DNA of 64,000 nt from Eretmocerus hayati (Eukaryota; Arthropoda; Insecta; Hymenoptera; Aphelinidae), in assembly GCA_029851415.1 (NCBI GenBank), contig CM056743.1:90370501-90434500 (forward strand), read 5' to 3'. Shown here piece by piece: positions 20,327 through 29,945 of this stretch. A program made the position numbers and the translations under genes. The number at the start of each line of letters is the position of its first letter. The first letter of the stretch is position 1. The notes under the pieces were generated by a model that saw only the letters and a program-made list of their open reading frames with translations, did not search any database and was not told the DNA's origin.

Positions 20327-21752
20327 TGCAACGTGGAACGTTGCAGCACGTTCTAGCTCGTCCCACGGAAGCTCTCGTCGTCACCTCGGGCAAAGTAATC
20401 AAGGTCTGATTTTTTGTTTGTCACACTTTTTTGTTGAGGTGCCCGAGGTGACGAGAAGAGGACGACGACGACGATTCAAATGGGCTGATGGCTCCCGCCA
20501 CCAGCGTGGTGGCAGCACCGTCCAGCCCACCAAGTCGGGCGGCGCAGCGCTCGCGCGGGCTTGAGGAAGTCGCGCCGCGCATCGCCGGCCGGCATTCTTG
20601 GGATGGCTGCCAGCCTGGCTAAACCTCCCCGTACTTTGCGCCTTTTGAATTCGACGTGCTCCAGGAAGTGACCCAGGACGGGTCGTGTGATCGCGTCGCG
20701 GGTGTACCGGACCTTTTGGTGGGTGTTTGTGCGTGTGGGTGAACAGTGTAGTGCCCAGACTTGTCAGCGCGTGCTGACGCGTGGCCACCCCACACGACCA
20801 CATCTCGCCCAGGGTGCCCCGCACTTGGAGGGTGACCCGGACTGGGCTCGAGAGAGCGAGAGAGAGCTGCAGCAGCGCAGTGAAGCGGCCCAGTAGCAGA
20901 GTAGCAACAGCGCAGCAGTAGCGCGACCATCAGGGTGCGTCCAGACGACGTCGACTGCGGTGAGTGGTCTTGCGTTTTCCCCCGGGTGCATCCGCCCTCA
21001 TCGTGACCCCCCCCGGGCGGAGAGTCGTGTCCAGGGCTACCGGGTGGCCTATTTCCCAGCTCGCGACGCGGTGTGTCCCTTTTATCCGCCGACCCATCGC
21101 GTCGCAACCGTGTTCCTCCAACTCCCCGTGCCAATTTCGTATGCACGTTTTGGCCATGCTGAGCCACGCGGGTCGTTATAGCGGCCATTTTGTGTCATCG
21201 CTCTAACTTCCGGAGACGAAGGCACGGCGAGTTGGAGAGGGACGGGTCCGCCGGCTGGGGAATAGCTCCCACCCATCGAGTTAGCTCCGCCCACCGTGTA
21301 TATGGGCATTTCTGCTACAAAGTGGTGCAGTGATTTTCGAGTGAGTGTATATGGGCGTTTTCGCTCCAAAGTGAGTTTCGCGAGATTGTTGCAGTGAGTT
21401 TATTGAACAACTTACGGACGATAAATGCATAGATCCGCCACAGATGGCGCTGTAAATTAGTTTTATTGGCCTGCGTGCCTCGAAATGAGTTCCTAATAGA
21501 AATAAATTCCGTTTGTATTTTCGTAATTCGGAGAGTGATTATTTCGACGATATATATATATATACAGTGTCCGCAGAATACTTTCGCGATTTTCAGGTGT
21601 TCCCAATTTGCCCCACCGTCCCGCCCCTCGTGGCGCGGGGTGCCTGGCCCTGACCTGATCCGGCCCAAATAAATGAGGTAGCGTTGGGTGGGTTTAGTAT
21701 TTCAGGTGGATGCTCCAGATTATCCCTGACCCATCTTGCCCCCATCGTTACA
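20327..21752 (+). repeat. 5' LTR of the 12.3 kb gypsy element
   Basis: 1426 bp, begins TG and ends CA. The first 19 bases form a palindrome (TGCAACG tggaa CGTTGCA). A second inverted pair, CACCTCGGGCA and TGCCCGAGGTG, lies at about 20390-20450. AATAAA occurs near 21667, which would place the poly(A) site about 80 bp before the LTR end. GGTGAGTGG at about 20959 is a plausible splice donor. A CAGATGGCGC word near 21440 resembles a CTCF core. Minus-strand ORFs of 75-190 codons here are by-products of GC-rich sequence. Confidence 0.93.
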
Positions 21753-21770
21753 TGGCGATCCTGCCAGGAT
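21753..21770 (+). promoter_or_regulatory. primer-binding site, tRNA-Arg type
   Basis: TGGCGATCCTGCCAGG starts exactly at the LTR border and is complementary to the 3' end, including CCA, of an insect tRNA-Arg as I remember it (ending CCTGGCAGGATCG plus CCA). The TGG start and zero spacing are as expected for a Ty3/gypsy minus-strand primer site. The tRNA identity rests on memory. Confidence 0.8.
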
Positions 21771-22018
21771 CACGGTTGACGCCCGGGTGCGTCCGGAACG
21801 AATCTGCGGACACTGCGCGTGCGCGTGAGAGCATTGACGCGGTACTACGCGAATTTAGGGTGAATATCGGGCCCTCGGTGTATGCCGATGATTTAATATT
21901 ATTCGCGTGCGATCCTGCGCGCCTACTCCCGAACACTCTGTGTCGACGAGTGTCATCACCCCCCACCCCCATAGTGCCGCGCATTCGCCCCGGCTCGCGC
22001 ACAGTGACCAGTTTGTAA

Positions 22019-23000
22019 AATACCCCGTCGTGTGGGTATTCGATTGAAAGCTCCTGACGAGTACTCTTCGTGACGATAAAGGGCGCTCCGCCATTGTCGC
22101 GCACACTAGCGCCACCTGGCGCGCGAGCTCCCTATTGACGCGGAACCCACCGTGTGGGTACTCGTTGAATCCATCTCGGCGAGTACTGTTCGGACCGCTA
22201 GGGGGCGCTCCGCCATCGTCGCGCACACCAGCGCCACCTGGCGCGCGAGCTCCCTATTGACGCGGAACCCACCGTGTGGGTACTCGTTGAACACGTCTCG
22301 GCGAGTACTATTCGGACCGCTAGGGGGCGCTCCGCCATCGTCGCGCACACCAGCGCCACCTGGCGCGCGAGCTCCCTATTGACGCGAAACCCACCGTGCG
22401 GTTACTCGTTGAACACGTCTCGGCGAGTACTATTCGGACCGCTAGGGGGCGCTCCGCCATCGTCGCGCACACCAGCGCCACCTGGCGCGCGAGCTCCCTA
22501 TTGACGCGAAACCCACCGTGTGGGTACTCGTTGAACACGTCTCGGCGAGTACTATTCGGACCGCTAGGGGGCGCTCCGCCATCGTCGCGCACACCAGCGC
22601 CACCTGGCGCGCGAGCTCCCTATTGACGCGAAACCCACCGTGTGGGTACTCGTTGAATACGTCTCGGCGAGTACTATCCGGACCGCTAGAGGGTGCTCCG
22701 CCATCGTCGCGCACACCAGCGCCACCTGACGCCCGAGTCCTTCTTTTGACGCGGACCCCACCGTGTGGGTACTCGTAGGTCTTGGCTTCGGGAATACTAT
22801 CCGGGACGATAGAGGGCGCTTCGCCACCGTGGCGCACACTAGCGCCACCACGCGCGCGAGTTTCTTTTTGGAACAACACCCGTCGTGTGGGTACTGGTTG
22901 GATAGCTCTTGAGGAGTACTTCACGGCCCGCCACAGGGGGCAGCACTGTCGCTTCACCCTTCGGCGCCATTGACCTCCGGGGGCTCCGACTAATATTTAC
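22019..23000 (+). repeat. ~122-bp tandem array in retrotransposon leader with CTCF-like motifs
   Basis: About eight units. The five central ones (22141-22750) are almost identical with a period of exactly 122 bp; flanking units at 22019-22140 and 22751-23000 are diverged. Each unit carries GGGTACTCGTTGAA, GGCGAGTACT, CCGCTAGGGGGCGCTCC (22195, 22317, 22439, 22561, 22683) and, about 18 bp later, the opposite-strand word CAGCGCCACCTGGCG (22229, 22351, 22473, 22595, 22717). Both words resemble the CTCF core and point toward each other. The array lies between primer site and gag. ORFs read through it are artefacts of the 122-bp period. Confidence 0.9.
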
Positions 23001-23695
23001 CCCACCATGTGGGTACTCAAACTGAAGCTCGTGAAGCACCTATATCGGTAGTCGTTTCCGTTTTGACGTCGAATGAAGTTATACCGATTTTTCGTCAATT
23101 ACGTAATTGAACCACGCGACTCGATTCCTACGAATTTGCTCGCTGCGATAAGCGTTGCGAAAAATTTGTTCCATCAATCAAGCCGGTAGAGGGCGTCTCC
23201 GAAAATTCCGATTCCGTTTTGGGGGCAATATGCTTCGTAGCTTTCGGGTTTTCGGACTATTTTCTGTAGAATATGCACAACTCTCATCGGATAGATCAAC
23301 GGAACATGCGCTCACATCGCGAAGCTAGGTCGAGTAATGTATAAAATCGTAGGTCACTGTTCGAGCCGCGCGGAATAACTCGAGGAGCTAGTGCGTTCCT
23401 ACACCAATTGCGGAACCTGCGCAGGATACACGACTCTCCGTCCCCATCTGATTACATTGCATGCCATATTCATGATAGTAGTGTGAGTAGAGGTGGAGGG
23501 GGACTACCGTATCCTTATCCTTGCCCAAATTTCCCAAATTTTCCGTCGAGGATTCAAAACCTCAACAAGGAGTCCGCCGAGACAATCGTCTCAGCAGGGT
23601 CCGCCAGTGGGTTTTGGGGATCCGCCTATCTCATCGAGGGAACCAATACCTGAATTATTCCGCGACAAGTTGAGCGTCATCGCGTGGGCAGAAAA
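23001..23695 (+). other. remaining 5' leader of the gypsy element
   Basis: About 0.7 kb between the tandem array and gag. It contains one more diverged CTCF-like word (CCGGTAGAGGGCG near 23181) and no supportable ORF. Confidence 0.5.
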
Positions 23696-26203
23696 ATGGT
23701 CGGAAAGAAACCTTCGATGTCGATCCCTTCGGAGGGTCAACGGAAGAAGATGACAATATCACCGGAGATTGCCGAAATACTCGGAAGAGACCAGCGATAT
23801 GTAGGCGCGGCCAAGTTAGTCGCGAATCTTAGTTATGACGAAGTTATGGCCCGCCTGAGCGAGGCGGGGCTCAATCTAAGGGGCACCCTTAACGCGACGA
23901 GACTCCGTTTGCTACGATACGACCTTATGACAATCAACCCGAGCGAGAAGGTTCCGTGGGACCCCGCGGTCGACGAGCTACCGAAGGAACCCAGTCCACT
24001 CTCGCCAGCGGCTAGACGAGCGATACAAGAGTTAGAGGGAGTTGAACTGGGCGACGACAGCGAACCTGGAGCAGATTTCGAGTACGAACCGGAGGATCCC
24101 GTGGTTGTTACGTCGACAACTGGGGTCACACAGAGTGCGAATGTGACAACTATGGCCAGCACCTCCGCGACCGCGACGGTCACCAGTTCACACGGGTCAA
24201 TCGCGACACCAGGTCACGTTATGCCAGCCGGTTACCAGAATTTGATAGCGGCTGCCGAATCTTTCCGCCAAATGTGCCAGAACACGCCCTTCGCCGGATG
24301 GGCTAATGCAGCACTGCCACACCCAACCGCGATGGGAGGCTGGAACATTCCGCCGTTCATGCCTCCGTTCCTGCCACCGAATGTGACTTCTACAGCTTCA
24401 ATACGAGAAGTAAGAGACTCGGAGTCGGAACGAGACCAGAGAACGACAGCGGGAAGAAGTAACGACAGTTCAGGTGACGATGCTGAGTATATCCGCCAAC
24501 AACGTGACCGGTTGCAGAACCTGCGTGGCAGCCAGACCACCAACCAGGTGCCTTTTAACCCGCAAGCTCCACCTATCGCCCAGACGCCGGTAGGCCCTAG
24601 AACTCAGGAGACGTCGCAGGGAGCTTATGCTGGCGAGACTCGCCAGCGACCACGTGAAGATCGCCGGGAGCAGGTGAGAACTACACTGCCAATGCATGGT
24701 GAACCCGCGCAGCCAGGCCCTACTCAACAAGCTTTGATGCAGGAGCAAGCTCCGCCCGGAATCCGCCACTCCAAAGACCAAAGTTCTCGCCGTGACTGGT
24801 TCTCGGGGTCGTCTAGCAGCGACGAATGGGAAATGGAGACACCGGTGTCGAGGAGGTCCCGCTCCAAGGGCAAACGAGTAGTTTCAAAGGAGCAGAAAAA
24901 GTCGGAGCGAATCGTACAAGTAATAAAGACGTTTGCGAGCTGGAAAATTTCGTTCGACGGGGAACCGAAGGGCCGTAAAGATAAGGCTGAAGAGTTCCTA
25001 GCCTCCGTAAAAGAGTGCATGGAAGCGATCGACCTCTCTGACGCGGAGGTCTTAGCAGCGATGCCGAGTATATTGACCGATCGAGCGCGCACGTGGTATC
25101 GGACACATCGTAGGGGAATCGCGACCTGGAGAGACTTCAAGCAAGCGTTTCGCGATCAGTATGTCGGACACGTAGACCATCAGGATTTGATGGAGGAGTT
25201 ATATCGTCGTACGCAGGGGAAAAACGAACAAATCGCGCCGTATCTGACTTGTATCCGCCTTATCGTGGGGCATTTCAAGCATCCGCCGAGCGAGGAAGTA
25301 GTTTTTAACATCGTGATCCGCAATTTGAGACCGGAAGTCCGTCGATACTTAGAGACTAAGGACGTGAGAACGCTGACCGAGATTCAATATTATGGCAAAA
25401 AGTTTGAAAAACAGCTGGAGTGGGACGCGCGATACATAGCTCCGCCATCGCAGGACAAATCCCGCATCCCGGGGGCGGCCTACCAAGGTTCGAGTAGCAC
25501 TTCAAGAAAAGTGGCCTGCACTGAATTGGAAGAAGCCACCGGACAGGTCGCTGGATTGACGGTTGGGAATAAACCCGAAGCGAAGGCCCCGGAGTCCAAG
25601 CCGCAACCGGCCACCACCCCTGCGAACCCTGTCAACGCTGAAGGCGGCCAAAAAGGCAAGGGAAGGGGAAGAAGGGGAGGTAAGAAAAATGAAAATGGGA
25701 CGAGTGCAGGTGCAGCAGCGGAGACCGCTGCAGTGACGACCAACGCCACCAAACCCGCCAGCACTTCAACGCCCACGCCTTCCGCACCTCCGCCACCGAC
25801 CCCACCAGCACCACAAGCGGGACCATGGGGCTATCCGTGGGGATTTCCGCCCTACCCGTACTGGCAAATGCCAGGGGCGTCTGGGATGCAGAGGAATGCG
25901 AGGCCAGCGAGCGCCGAGAGTTTACAGAAGCGACAGGAACAGTTGACACGAGGAGCGTGCTTCAACTGCAGCGAAACTGGACATCTCTCGCGCGAGTGTC
26001 CGACCCGGCAATGTTATACTTGCCATGCAACGGGCCACGCTTCGCATGAATGTCCAAAAAGAAATGAGAAATGCCAAGGTTGTGGCAAGGTTGGATATTC
26101 AGTTAAGACATGCCCAGATTGCAAATGGGCGTTAAAGTACTCGGGAAACGGACCCGCGGGGGCGCAGGGGGGAACCCCTCCTGCTCCCCAAAATTCGAAG
26201 TGA
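23696..26203 (+). CDS. gag: Gag polyprotein (12.3 kb gypsy element)
   Basis: About 835 codons; ATG at 23696 is preferred because the in-frame upstream start at 23684 is a GTG. The N-terminal third is acidic and Ser/Thr/Pro-rich. A retrotransposon capsid-like region spans about residues 400-580 (FLASVKECMEAIDLSDAEVL, AMPSILTDRARTWYR, WRDFKQAFRDQY, YLTCIRLIVGHFK). A Gly/Lys/Pro/Ala-rich linker follows. The C-terminus has three zinc knuckles: CFNCSETGHLSREC, CYTCHATGHASHEC, and a third (CQGCGKVGYSVKTC) where the histidine is replaced by tyrosine. Gag packages the genomic RNA into particles. The gene is uninterrupted. Its 3' end overlaps pol by about 94 bp in another frame, which points to -1 frameshifting for Gag-Pol, although I saw no classical slippery heptamer. 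Confidence 0.92.
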   Translation: MVGKKPSMSIPSEGQRKKMTISPEIAEILGRDQRYVGAAKLVANLSYDEVMARLSEAGLNLRGTLNATRLRLLRYDLMTINPSEKVPWDPAVDELPKEPSPLSPAARRAIQELEGVELGDDSEPGADFEYEPEDPVVVTSTTGVTQSANVTTMASTSATATVTSSHGSIATPGHVMPAGYQNLIAAAESFRQMCQNTPFAGWANAALPHPTAMGGWNIPPFMPPFLPPNVTSTASIREVRDSESERDQRTTAGRSNDSSGDDAEYIRQQRDRLQNLRGSQTTNQVPFNPQAPPIAQTPVGPRTQETSQGAYAGETRQRPREDRREQVRTTLPMHGEPAQPGPTQQALMQEQAPPGIRHSKDQSSRRDWFSGSSSSDEWEMETPVSRRSRSKGKRVVSKEQKKSERIVQVIKTFASWKISFDGEPKGRKDKAEEFLASVKECMEAIDLSDAEVLAAMPSILTDRARTWYRTHRRGIATWRDFKQAFRDQYVGHVDHQDLMEELYRRTQGKNEQIAPYLTCIRLIVGHFKHPPSEEVVFNIVIRNLRPEVRRYLETKDVRTLTEIQYYGKKFEKQLEWDARYIAPPSQDKSRIPGAAYQGSSSTSRKVACTELEEATGQVAGLTVGNKPEAKAPESKPQPATTPANPVNAEGGQKGKGRGRRGGKKNENGTSAGAAAETAAVTTNATKPASTSTPTPSAPPPPTPPAPQAGPWGYPWGFPPYPYWQMPGASGMQRNARPASAESLQKRQEQLTRGACFNCSETGHLSRECPTRQCYTCHATGHASHECPKRNEKCQGCGKVGYSVKTCPDCKWALKYSGNGPAGAQGGTPPAPQNSK

Positions 26204-29200
26204 AAAGCGAATGCGATGCAGCTCCAGTGATGCTTGGTGCAGACTCCCTCGCGGCCGAGAGGGAAGTCAACAGCGAGATTGGTAACGCGTATCCATCTCG
26301 GCTGGTAGCAAGCAACTGGACGATTAGCGACGACGACGAAGAAACGCCTGACCTGTATGCCGAGGGGAATCATGCAAATTCCACCGAATCTGATTTGAAT
26401 CCGCCTCCGCCAAGGGAATGGCACGAAGTAGAGATGACTCCAGCGATGGGTGCCATACGCAAACACCCACTGACAACGAGTAGAAGCGACGCTGATGAAA
26501 TGATTGGAGGAGTGGACGGGGGAGTTAGGGGACAACGTGAGACTGATCACCTCACTGAGTTACCTACAATCGACCCGAAAACGCTCTGCCACGAAGAAGC
26601 AGCGGTTGCCGACACACCAAGCCTAGAGGAAGCTCGAACGGGGGACGCCCCAGCCGACGCCATCAGGGCGAAAGTGGAAACTTGGAGTCAGGAAGAGATT
26701 GCAGATGGACCCGCCGCACAAGCCGCACCTCGTAACTTCGTCGAGGTCATCTTGGGAGGAAAGTCATTCATGGCGTTGTATGACCCTGGAGCGCAGGTGT
26801 CGTTCGTCGGGCCAAAAATAGCGAAATTTTACGAGAAGCGTCTTTTTCACAAGCGAAGCGTGTTGAGAGGAGCTGTGGGCAAAAACGTCACCCAAGCATT
26901 GGGACTGTTGAAGATGACTATGGAAATTGATGGACATTCCCGAACCATTGTGATGGAGGCAGTGCACGACACGTCGTACGACATGGTTCTGGGAATGGAC
27001 TTTATGAATGCGTGGAAATCCGACTCTCTAAATGCCGATGGGCAATGGAGAGTACTTCAAGGAGACTACCGAAATTTCGTAGGACGTCGGAAAGAAGAAC
27101 CGGAAAACCGCATATACGCCGAGTGCGCGGGACTGGTAGTAGTAGAAGAGGGGGGTAAAACCCACCTAGAAGAAGTGGTGCGTGAAACGACCGCCAAGGC
27201 AGCAGGCAAAGTTGGACTAACAGATCGCGGGGTTCATAAAATTGAACTGATAGATTTTACTCCTGTCCGCCATCGTCCGCGACGCCTCTCTCCCAAGATG
27301 CTCGAGATTGCTAGGGAGGAGGTCAAAGCCATGTACGGTCTCAAGCGTATCCGCCCTTGCCAGAGTGCTTGGAGTAGTGCTCCAGTGTTGATCAGAAAAT
27401 CTGACGGTACTTACCGTTTCTGCATCGACTATCGAGACTTGAATAAAAAGACGAAGAAGGACACGTACCCCCTTCCCAACATGGACTCCATCTTGGATAA
27501 GTTGCGGAAGGCGAAGTACCTGTCTAAGATAGATTTAAAAAGCGCGTACCATCATATTCCGGTAGCGGAGGAGTGCCAGGAGTATACCTGTTTCAGCCTT
27601 CCAGGCGTCGGCTCCTGGTGCTGGTGCGTAATGCCCTTCGGGCTCTGTAATGCACCCGCGACCTGGCAGCGCATGATCGACGAGATACTAGGCCCAGAGC
27701 TAGAACCATTTGTCTTCGTGTACTTAGACGACATTATTATCGCGACAGACACGTATGAAGCTCATGAAAAATACCTAAAGATAGTGTTGGAGCGGCTTGT
27801 AGATGCCGGACTCCAGATAAATCCGGAAAAATGTCAGATTTGCTGCAGCGAGGTGAATTACCTCGGCTTTATCTTGGACTCCGAAGGCCTCCGCCCGGAT
27901 CCCGAAAAGGTAACGCCCGTACGGGAATTCCCTCCGCCAAGAAACCTGCGACAATTGCGATCGTTCCTGGGGATGGTGACGTGGTACTCAAGATTTATCG
28001 ACCATGACGCCGAGATAAAAGTACCGTTACTGAAGCTTCTCCGGAAAGATACGCCATGGTCATGGGGCGAAGAACAGCAAGAAGCATTCGATAAACTGAA
28101 ACAGGCCTTGACGAGCGCGCCGGTGCTCGCTAGACCTGATTTCTCAAAAATGTTCGCTATACAGACCGACGCATCCGCCTTTAGCTTGGGAGCCGTGCTG
28201 ACCCAAGAAGGGGAAGACGGTGAGCACCCTATTGTCTACCTGAGCCGCAGTCTTTCACCAGCAGAGCGAAATTATACGGTCAGCGAGAGGGAGCTGCTAG
28301 CGGTGGTCTGGGCGATCAAAAAACTACGACCTTACATTGAAGGGTACCAATTTCAGGTGATAACAGATCACAGTGCTCTAAAATGGCTCCAAAATCTGAA
28401 AGATCCGACTGGGCGTCTCGCTCGCTGGGCACTCGAACTCCAGAATTGGGACTTCGAGGTAATACACCGGAGTGGAAAACTCCATAAAGTGCCAGATTGC
28501 CTGTCTCGAATGAACGAGCCAGAAGACGCCGAAATCGGGGCAGTAGAAGTAACAGACGAGACGATAGATGCCGTGGATCCGACGGTAACCGGAATACAAT
28601 GTTCCGCCGAAGACGCGAAGAAGGATTCCGAATACTTGAAGCTGGCCGAGAAGATTCGTGCGAATCCGGACCAGTTCAAGGATTGGAGGGAGGTGAATGG
28701 CTTGATTTATCATCATAGCCATAACACGCTTCTGGATCCAATCACATTTCCGGAAGAAAAATGGAGACTTGTCGTGCCAGTCCATAGGAGACGTGACGCT
28801 CTAGAGCGAGCTCATTGCCTCGCCTCGTCAGGTCACATGGGCATTGAAAAAACGTATGATCGACTAGCTCGAGATTACTACTGGCAAGGCATGTACACAG
28901 ATGCGAAAACATTCGTGAAAGAGTGTCAATTGTGCCAACAATACAAAATGCCCCAAACAGGCCCGCTTGGCCACATGGGAAACAGAGTAGTAGAGCGATC
29001 ATGGTCCGTCATCTCCGCCGACCTGATGGAATTTCCGCCGAGCAAAAAGGGGTTCAAGTACTTGCTGGTTATACAGGACTTGTTCACACGCTGGGTGGAA
29101 GTAAAACCATTACGACGCGCTGAGGGGAAGGCGGTAGCCGCCGCGATTGAAGAATTGATCCTGTTCCGTTGGGAGACGCCACTGTACTTTCTATCCGACA

Positions 29201-29865
29201 ATGGTAAGGAGTTCGACAACAAAATTGTGGACGCCATGTTGGAAGAACACGGAGTACGTCACATCAAGACGCCACCATATTGGCCGTCAGCCAACCCAAC
29301 GGAGCGTTCCAATAAGACGCTCAAAACAATGATCTCTCAATTTGTGAAGAATGATCACCGCAACTGGGATGACCACATCCATGAGTTCCGCCATGCGATG
29401 AACACCGCAGTGCAATCCAGCACGAAAGTCTCGCCAGCCTTTCTCAATTTCGGACGTCATCCCACTCCAGTAAAAAGCCTGCGTCGCGAACTGGAGGGCG
29501 AAAAATTGATTGAGAAGATGGGAGTCCAAGACTGGATGGATAGAATGAAACGCCTAGACGCGTTGCGGGAACTAGTCGTCCGCCATAACGCTGAGAGTCG
29601 GGCGAAGCAAGCTGAAACTTATAACAAGGGTAGGAAGAATTTCACGTTCAATGTGGGAGATGTAGTGGGAAGGAAAACGCATTTCCTGTCTAGCGCCGCG
29701 AACCGTTTCAACGCCAAGTTAGCTCCGAAATACGAGGGTCCGCTGACCATAGTAGAAGTCAAATCTCCGGTCGTTTACGTAATGGAGGGACCCACTGGCC
29801 AACGGACTGCTCCAACCCACATATCCCACCTCAAACGTTGGATCCCACCCCGAAAGACTGGCTAG
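26110..29865 (+). CDS. pol: Pol polyprotein: protease, RT, RNase H, integrase
   Basis: A 1251-codon intact frame. The aspartic protease active site is near residue 225 and reads YDPGA, with Pro in place of the usual Ser/Thr. RT spans about residues 400-640 with FCIDYRDLN, the motif A aspartate in SKIDLKSAYHH, FGLCNAPATWQ and YLDD at residues 538-541. RNase H covers about 690-810 (QTDASAFSLGAVL, ITDHSALKWL). Integrase starts with an HHCC zinc domain (His at 902 and 908, then CQLC) and has the D,D-35-E core (SADLMEF, LSDNGKEFDN, NPTERSNKTLK). The C-terminus ends THISHLKRWIPP, a common gypsy ending; I see no chromodomain. All catalytic positions I can check are kept, so the copy may be competent. 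Confidence 0.93.
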   Translation: MPRLQMGVKVLGKRTRGGAGGNPSCSPKFEVKSECDAAPVMLGADSLAAEREVNSEIGNAYPSRLVASNWTISDDDEETPDLYAEGNHANSTESDLNPPPPREWHEVEMTPAMGAIRKHPLTTSRSDADEMIGGVDGGVRGQRETDHLTELPTIDPKTLCHEEAAVADTPSLEEARTGDAPADAIRAKVETWSQEEIADGPAAQAAPRNFVEVILGGKSFMALYDPGAQVSFVGPKIAKFYEKRLFHKRSVLRGAVGKNVTQALGLLKMTMEIDGHSRTIVMEAVHDTSYDMVLGMDFMNAWKSDSLNADGQWRVLQGDYRNFVGRRKEEPENRIYAECAGLVVVEEGGKTHLEEVVRETTAKAAGKVGLTDRGVHKIELIDFTPVRHRPRRLSPKMLEIAREEVKAMYGLKRIRPCQSAWSSAPVLIRKSDGTYRFCIDYRDLNKKTKKDTYPLPNMDSILDKLRKAKYLSKIDLKSAYHHIPVAEECQEYTCFSLPGVGSWCWCVMPFGLCNAPATWQRMIDEILGPELEPFVFVYLDDIIIATDTYEAHEKYLKIVLERLVDAGLQINPEKCQICCSEVNYLGFILDSEGLRPDPEKVTPVREFPPPRNLRQLRSFLGMVTWYSRFIDHDAEIKVPLLKLLRKDTPWSWGEEQQEAFDKLKQALTSAPVLARPDFSKMFAIQTDASAFSLGAVLTQEGEDGEHPIVYLSRSLSPAERNYTVSERELLAVVWAIKKLRPYIEGYQFQVITDHSALKWLQNLKDPTGRLARWALELQNWDFEVIHRSGKLHKVPDCLSRMNEPEDAEIGAVEVTDETIDAVDPTVTGIQCSAEDAKKDSEYLKLAEKIRANPDQFKDWREVNGLIYHHSHNTLLDPITFPEEKWRLVVPVHRRRDALERAHCLASSGHMGIEKTYDRLARDYYWQGMYTDAKTFVKECQLCQQYKMPQTGPLGHMGNRVVERSWSVISADLMEFPPSKKGFKYLLVIQDLFTRWVEVKPLRRAEGKAVAAAIEELILFRWETPLYFLSDNGKEFDNKIVDAMLEEHGVRHIKTPPYWPSANPTERSNKTLKTMISQFVKNDHRNWDDHIHEFRHAMNTAVQSSTKVSPAFLNFGRHPTPVKSLRRELEGEKLIEKMGVQDWMDRMKRLDALRELVVRHNAESRAKQAETYNKGRKNFTFNVGDVVGRKTHFLSSAANRFNAKLAPKYEGPLTIVEVKSPVVYVMEGPTGQRTAPTHISHLKRWIPPRKTG

Positions 29866-29919
29866 ACGCATGAGTAGAAATTCCGCCATCCGCCTCAACG
29901 AAGAGTAATAAGGAAGTTT

Positions 29920-29943
29920 TTTTTTTGTTCTGCTTCCTTGCAG
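29920..29943 (+). promoter_or_regulatory. candidate splice acceptor upstream of ORF3
   Basis: A run of T/C (poly-T followed by TTCTGCTTCCTTGCAG) ends at AG 29943, three bases before the ATG of ORF3. It is a strong 3' splice site context exactly where an env-type subgenomic mRNA would be spliced. Confidence 0.6.
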
Positions 29944-29945
29944 GT

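Noticed and set aside
20399..21369. Minus- and plus-strand ORFs of 70-190 codons in the LTRs
   Set aside because: Identical in both LTRs, GC-driven, no recognisable domain.
21855..22957. Several overlapping ORFs of 76-171 codons on both strands in the tandem array
   Set aside because: They repeat with the 122-bp period and consist of the same translated unit; no start or domain evidence.
22019..23000. CRISPR-like appearance of evenly spaced repeats in the leader array
   Set aside because: Units are contiguous 122-bp tandem copies without unique spacers, inside a eukaryotic retrotransposon.
29925..29945. TTG start for ORF3 seven codons upstream
   Set aside because: Lies in the polypyrimidine tract and acceptor; ATG 29946 directly after the AG is the better start.
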